A DNA stretch of 29,844 nucleotides from DASQGA01 sp963722715 (lineage in GTDB: Bacteria; Actinomycetota; Thermoleophilia; Gaiellales; Gaiellaceae): NCBI GenBank assembly GCA_963722715.1, contig CAVROA010000016.1, forward strand, positions 1-29,844, written 5' to 3'. Position numbers and translations under genes: made by a program. Shown piece by piece: positions 23,136-29,844 of the stretch. How positions within the stretch are numbered: position 1 is the first letter of the stretch; each line of letters opens with the position of its first letter. Under the pieces are notes generated by a model. The model made no database searches and had not been told where the DNA came from. It saw nothing but the letters and a program-made list of their open reading frames with translations.

Positions 23136-23368
23136 CCGCGATCCCCAGGTTGCTCGTCCGCGGCTACCAGCGCTTGCTCAGCCCGCTCCTGCCTACTCGC
23201 TGCAAGTACCACCCATCCTGCTCGCAGTACGCGCTCGACGCGCTCCGCGAGTATGGGCTCTTCCGCGGTCTCGTACTCGCTGGGTGGCGCCTGCTTCGCT
23301 GCAATCCGTGGAGCCACGGAGGCGTGGACTACGCGCGCGACCAGAGGATCTTCGGGGCCCGTTCGTGA
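23132..23368 (+). CDS. yidD: Membrane protein insertion efficiency factor YidD
   Basis: A 78-residue small basic protein of the inner membrane face that aids YidC-dependent insertion. The family core is GYQRLLSPLLPTRCKYHPSC, then SQYA-DAL and GWRLLRCNPW--GG-D. The three conserved cysteines are Cys24, Cys30 and Cys57. The ATG overlaps the rnpA stop, with GAGGAG 7 bases upstream. It overlaps yidC in a GTGA. Confidence 0.95.
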   Translation: MTAIPRLLVRGYQRLLSPLLPTRCKYHPSCSQYALDALREYGLFRGLVLAGWRLLRCNPWSHGGVDYARDQRIFGARS

Positions 23369-24231
23369 TCGGCCTCTTCGCGATCCTCGAGCCGATCGAG
23401 GAGCCGCTCACCGCGGTCCTCGAGTGGCTCCATGCGTCTGTCGGGCTTTCGTGGGCGTTCGCGATCATCGTGCTCACGCTGATGGTGCGGATCGTGCTCG
23501 TGCCGCTGACGGTGAAGCAGATCCGGTCGATGCAGAAGCTCCAGATCCTCGCGCCCGAGCTGAAGGCGCTACAGGCGAAGTACAAGAACGACAAGAAGCG
23601 CCAGCAGGAGGAGGTGATGCAGTTCTACCGGGAAAACCAGGTGAACCCGCTCACCTCGTGCCTCCCGATCGCCCTTCAGATCCCGATCTTCATCTCGCTC
23701 TTCTACGTTCTCAAAGACTTCGAGAAGGACGTCTTTCCGAAGTACCCGAGCTCGGACCTCGGCTTCCTGAACATCGTCCCGAGCATCACCGACAACATCA
23801 GCGAGCACTTGACCGGTCCGAACTACTCCGGCCTCCTCCTGCTCGTCCTCTATGTCAGCAGCCAGATCGCGTCGACGCTCTTCATGTCGGCCACGATGGA
23901 CAACCGCCAGAAGTACCTCTTCATGGCGCTTCCGATCATCTTCATCTTCTTCATCGTCAACTTCCCGATGGGCCTCATGCTCTACTGGACGACGACGAAC
24001 CTCTGGACGGTGGGCCAGGGCCTGATCACGCGGCGCCTGGTGCCACGGCCCCAGCCGGCGCCCAAGCGAACCTCGCGAACCGAACCGAAATCGCCGCCGG
24101 GCGACGGCGGCGGCAACGGAGCCAAGTCCCGAGGCCCATCTCCGAAGCCTGGTCCTGCCCAGCAGAAGACGCAGCCGGCCGGCGGGCAGCGAGTGCGCCG
24201 CCGGAAGAAGCGCGGCTCTGCCCGAAGATGA
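23365..24231 (+). CDS. yidC: Membrane protein insertase YidC (Oxa1 family)
   Basis: A 288-residue short YidC of Gram-positive layout, with no large periplasmic domain. There are hydrophobic helices at about 31-50 (FAIIVLTLMVRIVLVPLTV, including the conserved Arg of the hydrophilic groove), a charged cytoplasmic hairpin (about 51-95), a helix with CLPIALQIPIFISLFYVL and three later helices ending MLYWTTTNLW. The tail of about 60 residues is basic and proline-rich, ending RRRKKRGSARR, and may contact the ribosome. No lipoprotein signal is seen. The GTG overlaps the yidD stop. Confidence 0.95.
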   Translation: MIGLFAILEPIEEPLTAVLEWLHASVGLSWAFAIIVLTLMVRIVLVPLTVKQIRSMQKLQILAPELKALQAKYKNDKKRQQEEVMQFYRENQVNPLTSCLPIALQIPIFISLFYVLKDFEKDVFPKYPSSDLGFLNIVPSITDNISEHLTGPNYSGLLLLVLYVSSQIASTLFMSATMDNRQKYLFMALPIIFIFFIVNFPMGLMLYWTTTNLWTVGQGLITRRLVPRPQPAPKRTSRTEPKSPPGDGGGNGAKSRGPSPKPGPAQQKTQPAGGQRVRRRKKRGSARR

Positions 24232-24926
24232 CCGAGGAGGTCGAGGGCGGGCTTCAGGTCGAGGCGACCGGTGAGACCGTCGGCGAGGCCAAGTGGGCCG
24301 CGCTCCGAGATCTCGAACAGCGCTACCCCGGGCTCGACAAGGGAAAGGTGCGCTTCGTTGTCGTCTCCGAGGGCGAGCGGGGGCTGCTGGGAGTCGGGTT
24401 CACACCGGCAAGGGTGATCGCCGCCCTCGAGGAAGCGCCGCCTTCGGGCGCTCCGCCCGAGGAAGAAGCCGGCACCCCGCCCGCCCGCATCCGCGAGCTC
24501 CTCGACCGCGTCTGCCGGGCGCTGGGCGTCCCTGTCACGGTGTCGATCGCCGAGACCGAGAGCGGGATCGTGGCGACCCTCGGCGGCTCCGAGCTCGGGC
24601 TTCTGATCGGGAAGCGCGGGCAGACCCTCGACGCGATCCAATACCTCGCGAACGCCGTTCTCATGAAGGACGCCGAGCCGGGCACGCGCCCCGCCGTCGT
24701 GATCGACGCAGCCGGATACCGGGCCCGCCGCCAGACCGCGCTCGAGCGCCTCGCTGAGCGAGCGGCACGGGATGCAGTCCGCACCGGAGTTCCTGTCGAG
24801 CTCGAGCCTATGAGCTCCGTGGAGCGGAAGATCGTCCACGTCTACCTGAAGGAGCTGGGCGGAGTCGAGACCGAGAGTGACGGGAACGAGCCGAACCGGT
24901 TCGTCGTCGTACGTCCCTCGGAGTGA
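24228..24926 (+). CDS. jag: Jag/KhpB-type RNA-binding protein (Jag-N, KH, R3H)
   Basis: A 232-residue protein with three domains. The Jag N-terminal domain (1-60) has EATGETVGEAKWAAL and GLLGVGFTPARV. An acidic, proline-rich linker follows. The KH domain (about 90-165) has GLLIGKRGQTLDAIQYL, its GxxG loop being GKRG at 128-131. The R3H domain (about 166-232) has VERKIVHVYLKE (Arg200, His204). Jag/KhpB binds RNA, with KhpA in firmicutes, and influences cell elongation. The ATG overlaps the yidC stop. A long frame starting inside yidD that runs into this gene is spurious in its first half. Confidence 0.93.
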   Translation: MTEEVEGGLQVEATGETVGEAKWAALRDLEQRYPGLDKGKVRFVVVSEGERGLLGVGFTPARVIAALEEAPPSGAPPEEEAGTPPARIRELLDRVCRALGVPVTVSIAETESGIVATLGGSELGLLIGKRGQTLDAIQYLANAVLMKDAEPGTRPAVVIDAAGYRARRQTALERLAERAARDAVRTGVPVELEPMSSVERKIVHVYLKELGGVETESDGNEPNRFVVVRPSE

Positions 24927-25537
24927 AGGAGGACCCGAGGCTCGAAGAGTGGCTTCGCGGCCTCGTAACGACGCCCGGCCTCACCGGCCTCACCGATCTC
25001 GAAGAGGCGCGGCGTGCTCTGCTCAACGAGGCGCTCGCGGGCCGCGATCTCGTGGAGCGGGGCCCACTCGTCGACGTTGGCTCCGGCGGCGGTTCCCCGG
25101 GAATCCCGCTCGCCGCTGCTCTTCCGGAGATCCAGGTCGTTCTCCTCGAGTCGAACCGCAGGAAATGCGACTTCCTGCAGGCCCAGGCGGCAGCGTTCCC
25201 GAACGTAGCGGTCGTCTGTGCTCGCGCCGAGGAGCACGGCCGGGGCGCGGGAAGGGACGCGTACGGGACCGCCGTCGCCCAGGCGTTGGCCCCGCCTGCG
25301 GTTGCGCTCGAGTGGTGTCTCCCACTGGTGGCTGTCGGAGGGCGTGCGATCCTCTACACGGGGCAGCCAGGCTCCGGGTTGGAGCGCGTTGCCTCACGCC
25401 TCGGTGGCGGGATGCCGCTTGTCCAGGCGGTCCCAGGCTCCGAACGCCGGCAGCTGGTCGTCGTCGAAAAGCTCGAGCCGACGCCGGACGAGTTTCCACG
25501 CCGGCCGGGAGTCGCAAAGAAACGTCCGCTTGCCTGA
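24923..25537 (+). CDS. rsmG: 16S rRNA (guanine-527-N7)-methyltransferase
   Basis: A 204-residue class I SAM-dependent methyltransferase of the GidB/RsmG family. SAM motif I is LVDVGSGGGSPGIPLA (49-64), followed by the acidic ESNRRKCDFL. The QALAPPAVALEWCLPLV segment matches the family motif IV region (usually RA-A). The C-terminal P-R-P-x-x-AKKRPL is typical. It is shorter at the N-terminus than many homologues. The GTG overlaps the jag stop in a GTGA, and an AAGGAGG sits just inside the coding region. Loss of this enzyme is known to give low-level streptomycin resistance in other bacteria. Confidence 0.94.
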   Translation: MKEDPRLEEWLRGLVTTPGLTGLTDLEEARRALLNEALAGRDLVERGPLVDVGSGGGSPGIPLAAALPEIQVVLLESNRRKCDFLQAQAAAFPNVAVVCARAEEHGRGAGRDAYGTAVAQALAPPAVALEWCLPLVAVGGRAILYTGQPGSGLERVASRLGGGMPLVQAVPGSERRQLVVVEKLEPTPDEFPRRPGVAKKRPLA

Positions 25538-25538
25538 G

Positions 25539-25553
25539 TAGCCTGGGAGGGTG
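25539..25553 (+). promoter_or_regulatory. Possible leaderless start for parA
   Basis: TAGCCT (25539-25544) fits TAnnnT and lies 6 bases before the parA GTG, the spacing at which transcription would begin on the start codon. The GGGAGG that touches the GTG is too close to act as a normal Shine-Dalgarno. No -35 was recognised. Confidence 0.3.
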
Positions 25554-26306
25554 CCCGGCACGGTCTTCGCGCTTGCGAATCAGAAGGGCGGAGTCGGCAA
25601 GACGACGACCGCCGTCAATCTCGCCGCGTGCCTCGCGGAGGCCGGCGAGCGGACGCTCGTAGTCGACCTCGACCCGCAGGCGAACGCGACCTCGGGTCTC
25701 GGCGAACGCGCGAACGGGACCTCGTCCTACGACCTCCTCGACGGCGCCTCGGTCCAGGAGCTCGCCCACTCGACACGGTTCGCAAATCTCGACCTGGTGC
25801 CGTCTCGCCCGGACCTGGCCGGGGCGGTGGTGGAGCTTGCGCGGCTGGGGAACGGCGAGACCTTCCTGAGCGAGTCCCTCCGGCCGGCGCGCGAGGCGTA
25901 TTCGTTCGTCTTCGTCGACTGCCCGCCTTCGCTCGGCCCGCTGACCGTGAATGCCCTCGCCGCGGCGGACCGCGTTCTCGTTCCGATCCAGTGCGAGTAC
26001 TACGCGCTCGAAGGCCTCGCTCAGCTCCTTGACTCGGTCGACCGCGTCCGGGTGCGGTTGAACCCGCGGCTGACCGTCGCGGGTCTCCTCCTGACGATGG
26101 CGGACCGGCGCACGCGCCTTACCGCCGATGTGGCCCGTGAGGTGCGGGAGAGCTTTGGAGACCTCGTCTTCGACGCAGTTGTCCCACGCAGCGTGCGGTT
26201 GGCAGAGGCGCCGAGCTACGGGCTGCCGATCACCGTGTACGCCCCTTCCTCTTCCGGCGCCGATGCGTACTACAAGGTGGCGAGCGAGCTTGTCGAGCGC
26301 AGCTAG
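25551..26306 (+). CDS. parA: Chromosome partitioning ATPase ParA (Soj)
   Basis: A 251-residue deviant Walker A ATPase. The P-loop is KGGVGKT (12-18) with the signature lysine, then DLDPQANAT, the switch VFVDCPPSLG and QCEYYALEGLAQL. It lacks an N-terminal helix-turn-helix and so is a chromosomal Soj-type protein. It forms gradients on the nucleoid that move ParB-parS complexes and origins apart. The start is the GTG at 25551, the only candidate before the P-loop strand. parB follows with an overlap of 17 bases. Confidence 0.95.
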   Translation: MPGTVFALANQKGGVGKTTTAVNLAACLAEAGERTLVVDLDPQANATSGLGERANGTSSYDLLDGASVQELAHSTRFANLDLVPSRPDLAGAVVELARLGNGETFLSESLRPAREAYSFVFVDCPPSLGPLTVNALAAADRVLVPIQCEYYALEGLAQLLDSVDRVRVRLNPRLTVAGLLLTMADRRTRLTADVAREVRESFGDLVFDAVVPRSVRLAEAPSYGLPITVYAPSSSGADAYYKVASELVERS

Positions 26307-27157
26307 CCCCTCGGAAGGACGCCGCGGGCTCGGCCGCGGGCTCGAGGTCCTGCTCGGCGGAGTGGCGAACGACACCGAGCTGGCGCAGCTCCCCGTGGGA
26401 GCGATCCGGCCGAACGGGCTTCAGCCACGGCGGCGCTTCGATCCCGAGGCGCTCGCGGGCCTCGCCGATTCGATCCGGGTTCAGGGTGTGGTCCAGCCGG
26501 TCGTCGTCAGGCCGGTCTCGGACGGAGCCTATGAGCTGATTGCGGGCGAGCGCCGTTGGCGCGCCGCCAAGGCGGCCGGCCTCGCGACCATTCCATCGCT
26601 GGTCCGCCCCACCGACGATCGGGACTGCCCTTCTGCTTGCGCTCGTCGAGAACGTCGCGCGCGAGGACCTCTCGCCGATCGAGGAAGCCCGCGCGTATGC
26701 GGTCCTTCAGGACGAGTTCGCGCTCTCGCTCGGCGACGTGGCAGAGCGGGTCGGGCGCTCGAAGCCGTCGGTGTCCAATCGAATCCGGCTGCTCGACCTT
26801 CCGGACGATGTCCTCGGCCTCGTCGAGAGAGGGCTTCTCTCGGAGGGGCACGCGCGTGCCGTGCTTGCCGTTCCTGACCATGAAGAGCGGCGAAAGCTCG
26901 CACGGCGAATCGTCAAGCAGGGCCTGTCGGTCAGGGCCGCCGAGCGCGCCGCCCGCTGGGCGGGCGCCAGCACGAAGCGCCGCACGGCGGGAAGAGTCGA
27001 CCCGGACCTCGCCGCTCGTGCCCAACGGGCCCTGGAGCAGCTCACCGGCGCCGGGGTTCGCATCGGATCGCGCCGGATCGAGATCGACTTCCGCGACGAG
27101 ACGGAGCTGGCCGAGATCGTCGAGGCCCTGGAGACCCTAGAGGCATCTGCCGCGTAA
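26290..27157 (+). CDS. parB: Chromosome partitioning protein ParB, interrupted by a +1 frameshift
   Basis: ParB (Spo0J) binds parS, loads as a CTP-dependent clamp and recruits ParA and SMC. The reading frame from TTG 26290 gives GRRGLGRGLEVLL, then LPVGAIRPNGLQPRRRF and the CTP-binding box GERRWRAA, and stays good to codon CGG at 26620. From 26624 the conserved continuation (ALLLALVENVAREDLSPIEEA, the helix-turn-helix LSLGDVAERVGRSKPSVSNR and the C-terminal dimer domain) is in the next frame. Removing one G of the GGG at 26621-26623 joins them into 288 residues, the normal length. Both halves look fully conserved, so an assembly or base-call error, or a very recent mutation, is more likely than decay. 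Confidence 0.9.
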
Positions 27158-27188
27158 CTCCGCAGGTCCTACCCGCGTTCCAACCAGC

Positions 27189-27407
27189 GTGGACGAGCTC
27201 GAATCATTGGAGGCCCTCCGGGCCGACCCAGGCATGCGCGAGGTGATCCTTCGCATGGGCAGCCTGGCTCGGGAGGGAGAGCTGTATGCCTTCAAGTACC
27301 GCGTCGCGAACGACCCCGAGCTTTGCCCTCATACGAAGGCCTGGGTCGGCGAGCTCGCCGACGACGTACCCTGCCTCATGGCCGTCGAGACGTACCTCGC
27401 CGGCTGA
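27189..27407 (+). CDS. Small hypothetical protein, 72 residues
   Basis: I do not recognise a family. The codons show a strong G/C third-position bias across the whole length, as in neighbouring real genes, and the protein looks folded and mostly helical (ELESLEALRADPGMREVILR, then YAFKYRVANDPELCPHTKAW). It has two cysteines and no membrane segment or signal. It starts with GTG 31 bases after parB without a clear Shine-Dalgarno, so it may be read by coupling or from a leaderless message. It lies immediately before tRNA-Ile. Confidence 0.65.
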   Translation: MDELESLEALRADPGMREVILRMGSLAREGELYAFKYRVANDPELCPHTKAWVGELADDVPCLMAVETYLAG

Positions 27408-27418
27408 GCGCCCGCCGA

Positions 27419-27424
27419 TACAAT
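27419..27424 (+). promoter_or_regulatory. -10 element for tRNA-Ile
   Basis: TACAAT (5/6 to TATAAT) ends 10 bases before the first base of the tRNA, suggesting initiation just upstream of the mature 5' end. No clear -35. Confidence 0.5.
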
Positions 27425-27434
27425 CCGCGCCCGC

Positions 27435-27508
<74 letters not shown>

Positions 27509-27513
27509 CATTG

Positions 27514-27538
27514 AAGGCCCTGGTAACAGGGCCTTTTT
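27514..27538 (+). terminator. Strong Rho-independent terminator after tRNA-Ile
   Basis: AAGGCCCTG pairs perfectly with CAGGGCCTT (9 bp, GC-rich) around a GTAA tetraloop, followed by a T run. It starts 5 bases after the tRNA and is the clearest terminator in the window. Confidence 0.95.
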
Positions 27539-27802
27539 CCTTGGACGCGGCTGTGGGCGACGGTGGAGGTTTCACCGTCGCGGAAAGAAGGTGGAAAGCT
27601 CTGGCTGCTCCTCGAAACGACTGCAGGCACGAGTTGTGCGACCGACGACCTCTTGAGCCGATCCACACGCTCTGAGGTGAAGTCTCCGCCGAGCGGCTCG
27701 TGCGAGGTGATCGCGAAGAGACCAATGTAACCAGGCGGTTCAGGGACGACCTCGCTAGCGGGCTCCCTCTAAAAAGCGCTCTCTCGATTCCGGGCCTGGA
27801 CG
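27539..27802. other. Gene-free stretch with a possible decayed minus-strand frame
   Basis: No intact gene is seen. On the minus strand a stretch between a TAG near 27774 and the tRNA reads P-P-G-Y-I-G-L-F-A-I-T-S-H-E-P-L-G-G and then FTSERVDRLKRSSVAQLVPA, which has the flavour of a GAF-domain C-terminus but lacks a start and the rest of a gene. Longer minus-strand frames that continue through the tRNA are the usual false ORFs antisense to tRNA genes. No repeat of the tRNA 3' end was noticed, so there is no evidence for an integrated element. Confidence 0.3.
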
Positions 27803-27832
27803 TTGCACCGTGCAGGTCGGCCCGCGGATACT
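27803..27832 (+). promoter_or_regulatory. Promoter for the double-cupin gene
   Basis: TTGCAC (27803-27808) and GATACT (27827-27832) are 18 bases apart. The -35 matches only in its TTG and the -10 matches 4/6. Initiation would fall near 27839, on or next to the GTG at 27840, implying a leaderless message. Confidence 0.4.
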
Positions 27833-27839
27833 TGCCGGC

Positions 27840-28775
27840 GTGACGATGATCGCGCACTGGGACGACCTCGAGCGCGAGCGCGCCGAGGCCGGGCCGCTCT
27901 GCTCCTACTGGACCGACCTCAGCACCTCCGCCGGGAGCAAGACGGTCCGCCTGAACAGGATCGAGGTCGACCCGGGCAAGCGGTCCACGCCGCTCCACGC
28001 CGAGAACGAGGAGGAGGAGATCTTCTACGTCCTACGCGGGTCAGGGCTTTCGTGGCAGCGGGAAAGGGAGAGGGACGCGACCTACGAGGTGCGCGCTGGC
28101 GATTGCATCGTCCATCTCGGAGGCGAGGAGGCGCACACGCTCGTGGCGGGGCCGGACGGGCTCGACGTGCTCGCGTTCGGGTTCGGCGCCACCCCCGTAC
28201 TGACGTACTTCCCGCGCCTGAAGGCCATGCGCGTGGGGCCCGCCCTGCTCGACGTGGACGGGCGCCACCAGTGGCCACTCGAAGTCAGTCTCGGCGACCC
28301 GGATCTTCCACCGCCGAGCGCGAGACCTGCGCGGATCGTCAACGTCGACGACGTCGAGCCTGAGGAGGAGGAGCGAGGGGAGTTCCGCGACACGTTTCGG
28401 CAGCTCGGCCGGGCCGCGGGCTCGGTTCGGACAGGACTCAACCACTCGGTGGTCCAGGCGGGCAAGCTCAACTGTCCGCCGCATTGCCACTCCGCGGAGG
28501 AAGAGCTCTTCGTCGTCCTCGACGGCGAGGGAACGTGTCTCCTCGGGGACGAGGAGCTCGCCGTCCGCCGGGGTCACGTGGTCGCCCGGCCTGCCGGAAC
28601 ACGCGAGGCGCATGCCTTCCGCGGCGGAGAGACGGACCTGACGCTCCTCCTTTACGGCACGCGTGAGCCGAACGACATCGCCTATTACCCCCGGTCGAAC
28701 AAGGTCTACTTCCGCGGGGTCGGTCTGATGGCGCGGATCGAACGGCTCGACTACTGGGACGGCGAAGCCGATTGA
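27840..28775 (+). CDS. Double-domain cupin protein
   Basis: About 311 residues with two cupin barrels. The first has PLHAENEEEEIFYVLRGSG (metal-type His53, Glu60) and a later His99. The second has CPPHCHSAEEELFVVLDGEG (His215, His217, a nearby Glu) and His258 in EAHAF, so it probably holds a metal ion. The acidic linker is EPEEEERGEF. Bicupins of this layout include dioxygenases, isomerases and sugar-modifying enzymes; nothing here fixes the reaction. I choose the GTG at 27840 because of the promoter position; an ATG at 27846 or a GTG at 27810 are alternatives. It stands alone, upstream of a convergent membrane-protein gene. Confidence 0.85.
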   Translation: MTMIAHWDDLERERAEAGPLCSYWTDLSTSAGSKTVRLNRIEVDPGKRSTPLHAENEEEEIFYVLRGSGLSWQRERERDATYEVRAGDCIVHLGGEEAHTLVAGPDGLDVLAFGFGATPVLTYFPRLKAMRVGPALLDVDGRHQWPLEVSLGDPDLPPPSARPARIVNVDDVEPEEEERGEFRDTFRQLGRAAGSVRTGLNHSVVQAGKLNCPPHCHSAEEELFVVLDGEGTCLLGDEELAVRRGHVVARPAGTREAHAFRGGETDLTLLLYGTREPNDIAYYPRSNKVYFRGVGLMARIERLDYWDGEAD

Positions 28776-28839
28776 CCGGAGCTGGCTAGCGACGATTGTG
28801 CTCGTTGCGCACAGGGATCGTCGCACGGCGTGCCTCGGG

Positions 28840-29517
28840 TCAGCTGGAGAACCCGGAGACGGCGTCACCGATCAGCTTGGCGCCGATGATCAGGAACAGC
28901 ACGGTCATGATCACGGTGTTGTAGCGGGCCATCCAGTCTCTGAGCTCATCCAATGCCGTCTGAGACCGGTCCCCGAGCGCGAGGGAAAGAACTAGTGGCG
29001 CCAGCACACCGAGAGAGCCGACGAGGACGAAGACGAGCAGGACTGCGATCTGCCGGCCCGCCGTGGACCCGACCTCGGCTATCTCCGCGGCCGCGGCGAC
29101 TGTGAGCAACACGTTCTTCGGGTTGAGCGCGGTGAGCGCGAAACCTACTCCGCCCGCTCTCGCGACCGAGAAGTCGTCGATCGCACGCACCCAACCCGGT
29201 GTCGGTGCTTCTTCCCCGGCGCTCGGACGGCCCCGCCACTGTTTGACTGCCGCCGCAAGCAGGAGCAGGCCGACGCCGAGCAGCAACAGGTTTACCCAGG
29301 TGGCGGGCTCGCCTGTCTCGCTCGCGTCCGCCTGTCCGGCGAGCAAGAGTACGAGCGCACCAACGGACGTGAGACCAATGGACCAGGCGAGGGCGTACAC
29401 CAGTGCTTTCGTGCGTCCTTGATCGGAGCCGAGAATGAGAACGGAGACAATGATCGGCACCGGGAAGACCGCGACCGCCACAGCCAACGGCAGGATGTTT
29501 CCTAGCGCCTGACCCAA
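28840..29517 (-). CDS. GAP/LysE-like small membrane transporter family protein
   Basis: A 225-residue polytopic membrane protein with six hydrophobic segments: about 8-30, 36-60, 74-92, 122-145, 153-178 and 198-218. The architecture and the TALNPKNVLLT motif (129-139) resemble the LysE-superfamily GAP proteins, related to the mycobacterial sulfolipid-addressing (Sap) proteins. A charged loop (93-115) splits the two halves. A role in export of lipid or amino-acid compounds is possible from family knowledge only. The start is TTG at 29517 with a poor ribosome site, so the N-terminus is uncertain. It converges with the cupin gene. Confidence 0.8.
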   Translation of the reverse strand: MGQALGNILPLAVAVAVFPVPIIVSVLILGSDQGRTKALVYALAWSIGLTSVGALVLLLAGQADASETGEPATWVNLLLLGVGLLLLAAAVKQWRGRPSAGEEAPTPGWVRAIDDFSVARAGGVGFALTALNPKNVLLTVAAAAEIAEVGSTAGRQIAVLLVFVLVGSLGVLAPLVLSLALGDRSQTALDELRDWMARYNTVIMTVLFLIIGAKLIGDAVSGFSS

Positions 29518-29585
29518 GCTCTTGCGAGGTTCGACGGTCGGACCGGACCGAATTCACCCACAGGCCAACTCGAGCGGAGGAGCAT

Positions 29586-29654
29586 ATGCGCAGCGGGCGG
29601 ATCGCGGCTGGTCACGGCCTGATGTTCTCATGGGCGGTCGTCGTTGGACGCTGA
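29586..29654 (+). CDS. Very short ORF with a strong Shine-Dalgarno
   Basis: An ATG at 29586 is preceded by GGAGGAG at close to ideal spacing, but its frame stops after 22 residues (ending FSWAVVVGR). It is either a leader peptide, or the true start of the gene whose later codons continue in another frame after 29644. Confidence 0.25.
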   Translation: MRSGRIAAGHGLMFSWAVVVGR

Positions 29655-29844
29655 CGCCCCGAGAGCGGCCGACTACTTGGGGTCGAGCGCCTTCTCTCGG
29701 ACCCCTGATCGCGCCGACGTCTTCTCGCCCTTTGACGAGACAATGGGCGAGCGTCTGGCCAGGCTCGTCGCCTCGAGGGTGGCGGAGGTGACGTGGGTAG
29801 CCAAGGCTGCAACACCTACCGGGCCACGTAGACGACGGACCGGG
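29644..29844 (+). CDS. Partial unidentified ORF running off the right edge
   Basis: From a TTG at 29644 one frame stays open to the window end (67 codons: LDADAPRAADYLGSSAF, then FDETMGERLARLVASRVAEV). Its first 50 or so codons have G or C at most third positions, like real genes here, and the bias then weakens. I recognise no family. The region 29518-29585 before it holds no other feature. Confidence 0.25.
   Translation, partial: MDADAPRAADYLGSSAFSRTPDRADVFSPFDETMGERLARLVASRVAEVTWVAKAATPTGPRRRRTG

Noticed and set aside
23253..24926. 557-codon frame joining yidD, yidC and jag regions
   Set aside because: Only the final 232 codons are real (Jag); the earlier part is an out-of-frame reading of yidC.
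25000..27200. parS site (TGTTTCACGTGAAACA-like) near parAB
   Set aside because: Looked for by eye in and around parAB and the origin; no convincing match seen, though a degenerate site could be missed.

Overview
The window is a GC-rich chromosomal segment centred on a replication origin. To the left of the origin, on the minus strand, lie dnaA, dnaN, recF, dciA (DUF721), gyrB and gyrA. To the right, on the plus strand, lie rpmH, rnpA, yidD, yidC, jag, rsmG, parA and parB. This order, the dciA gene between recF and gyrB, the two-domain mycothiol-synthase-like acetyltransferase and the heavy use of GTG starts point to Actinomycetota. I infer a deep-branching member of Thermoleophilia/Gaiellales type, partly because GyrB carries an insertion not typical of classical actinobacteria. 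That placement comes from gene content and not from a phylogeny.

Layout. 1-6529 (minus) is a tight fatty-acid synthesis operon: ECF sigma factor, fabZ, fabH, fabD, fabG, fabF, then a HAD hydrolase and a two-domain GNAT acetyltransferase cut by the left edge. Divergent from it is birA (biotin ligase), convergent with a secreted peptidoglycan amidase with FlgD-like repeats. 9583-12689 (plus) holds an NfeD serine protease, its SPFH/slipin partner and galT. A small MerR-like regulator (minus) overlaps the end of galT tail to tail. 13089-22315 (minus) is the gyrA-gyrB-dciA-recF-dnaN-dnaA block. 22384-22560 has the best DnaA-box cluster, with further boxes between dnaA and dnaN, suggesting a bipartite oriC. 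22610-27157 (plus) is the rpmH-to-parB block. After it come a small conserved-looking ORF, tRNA-Ile(GAT) with a strong terminator, a gene-poor stretch, a double-cupin gene, a GAP/LysE-like membrane protein (minus) and an unresolved right end.

Most genes are ordinary core machinery. The distinctive signal is in translation starts. Four genes (fabG, gyrB, recF, galT) have no usable ATG, GTG or TTG at the position demanded by their conserved N-termini, but have a CTG there. Three of these CTGs have a well-placed Shine-Dalgarno and two sit in a CTGA start/stop overlap. Eleven gene junctions use a 4-base NTGA overlap, so termination-reinitiation coupling is pervasive. parB is split by a one-base frameshift in a GGG run, which is more likely an assembly error than biology. 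I found no CRISPR array, insertion sequence, prophage or defence system.
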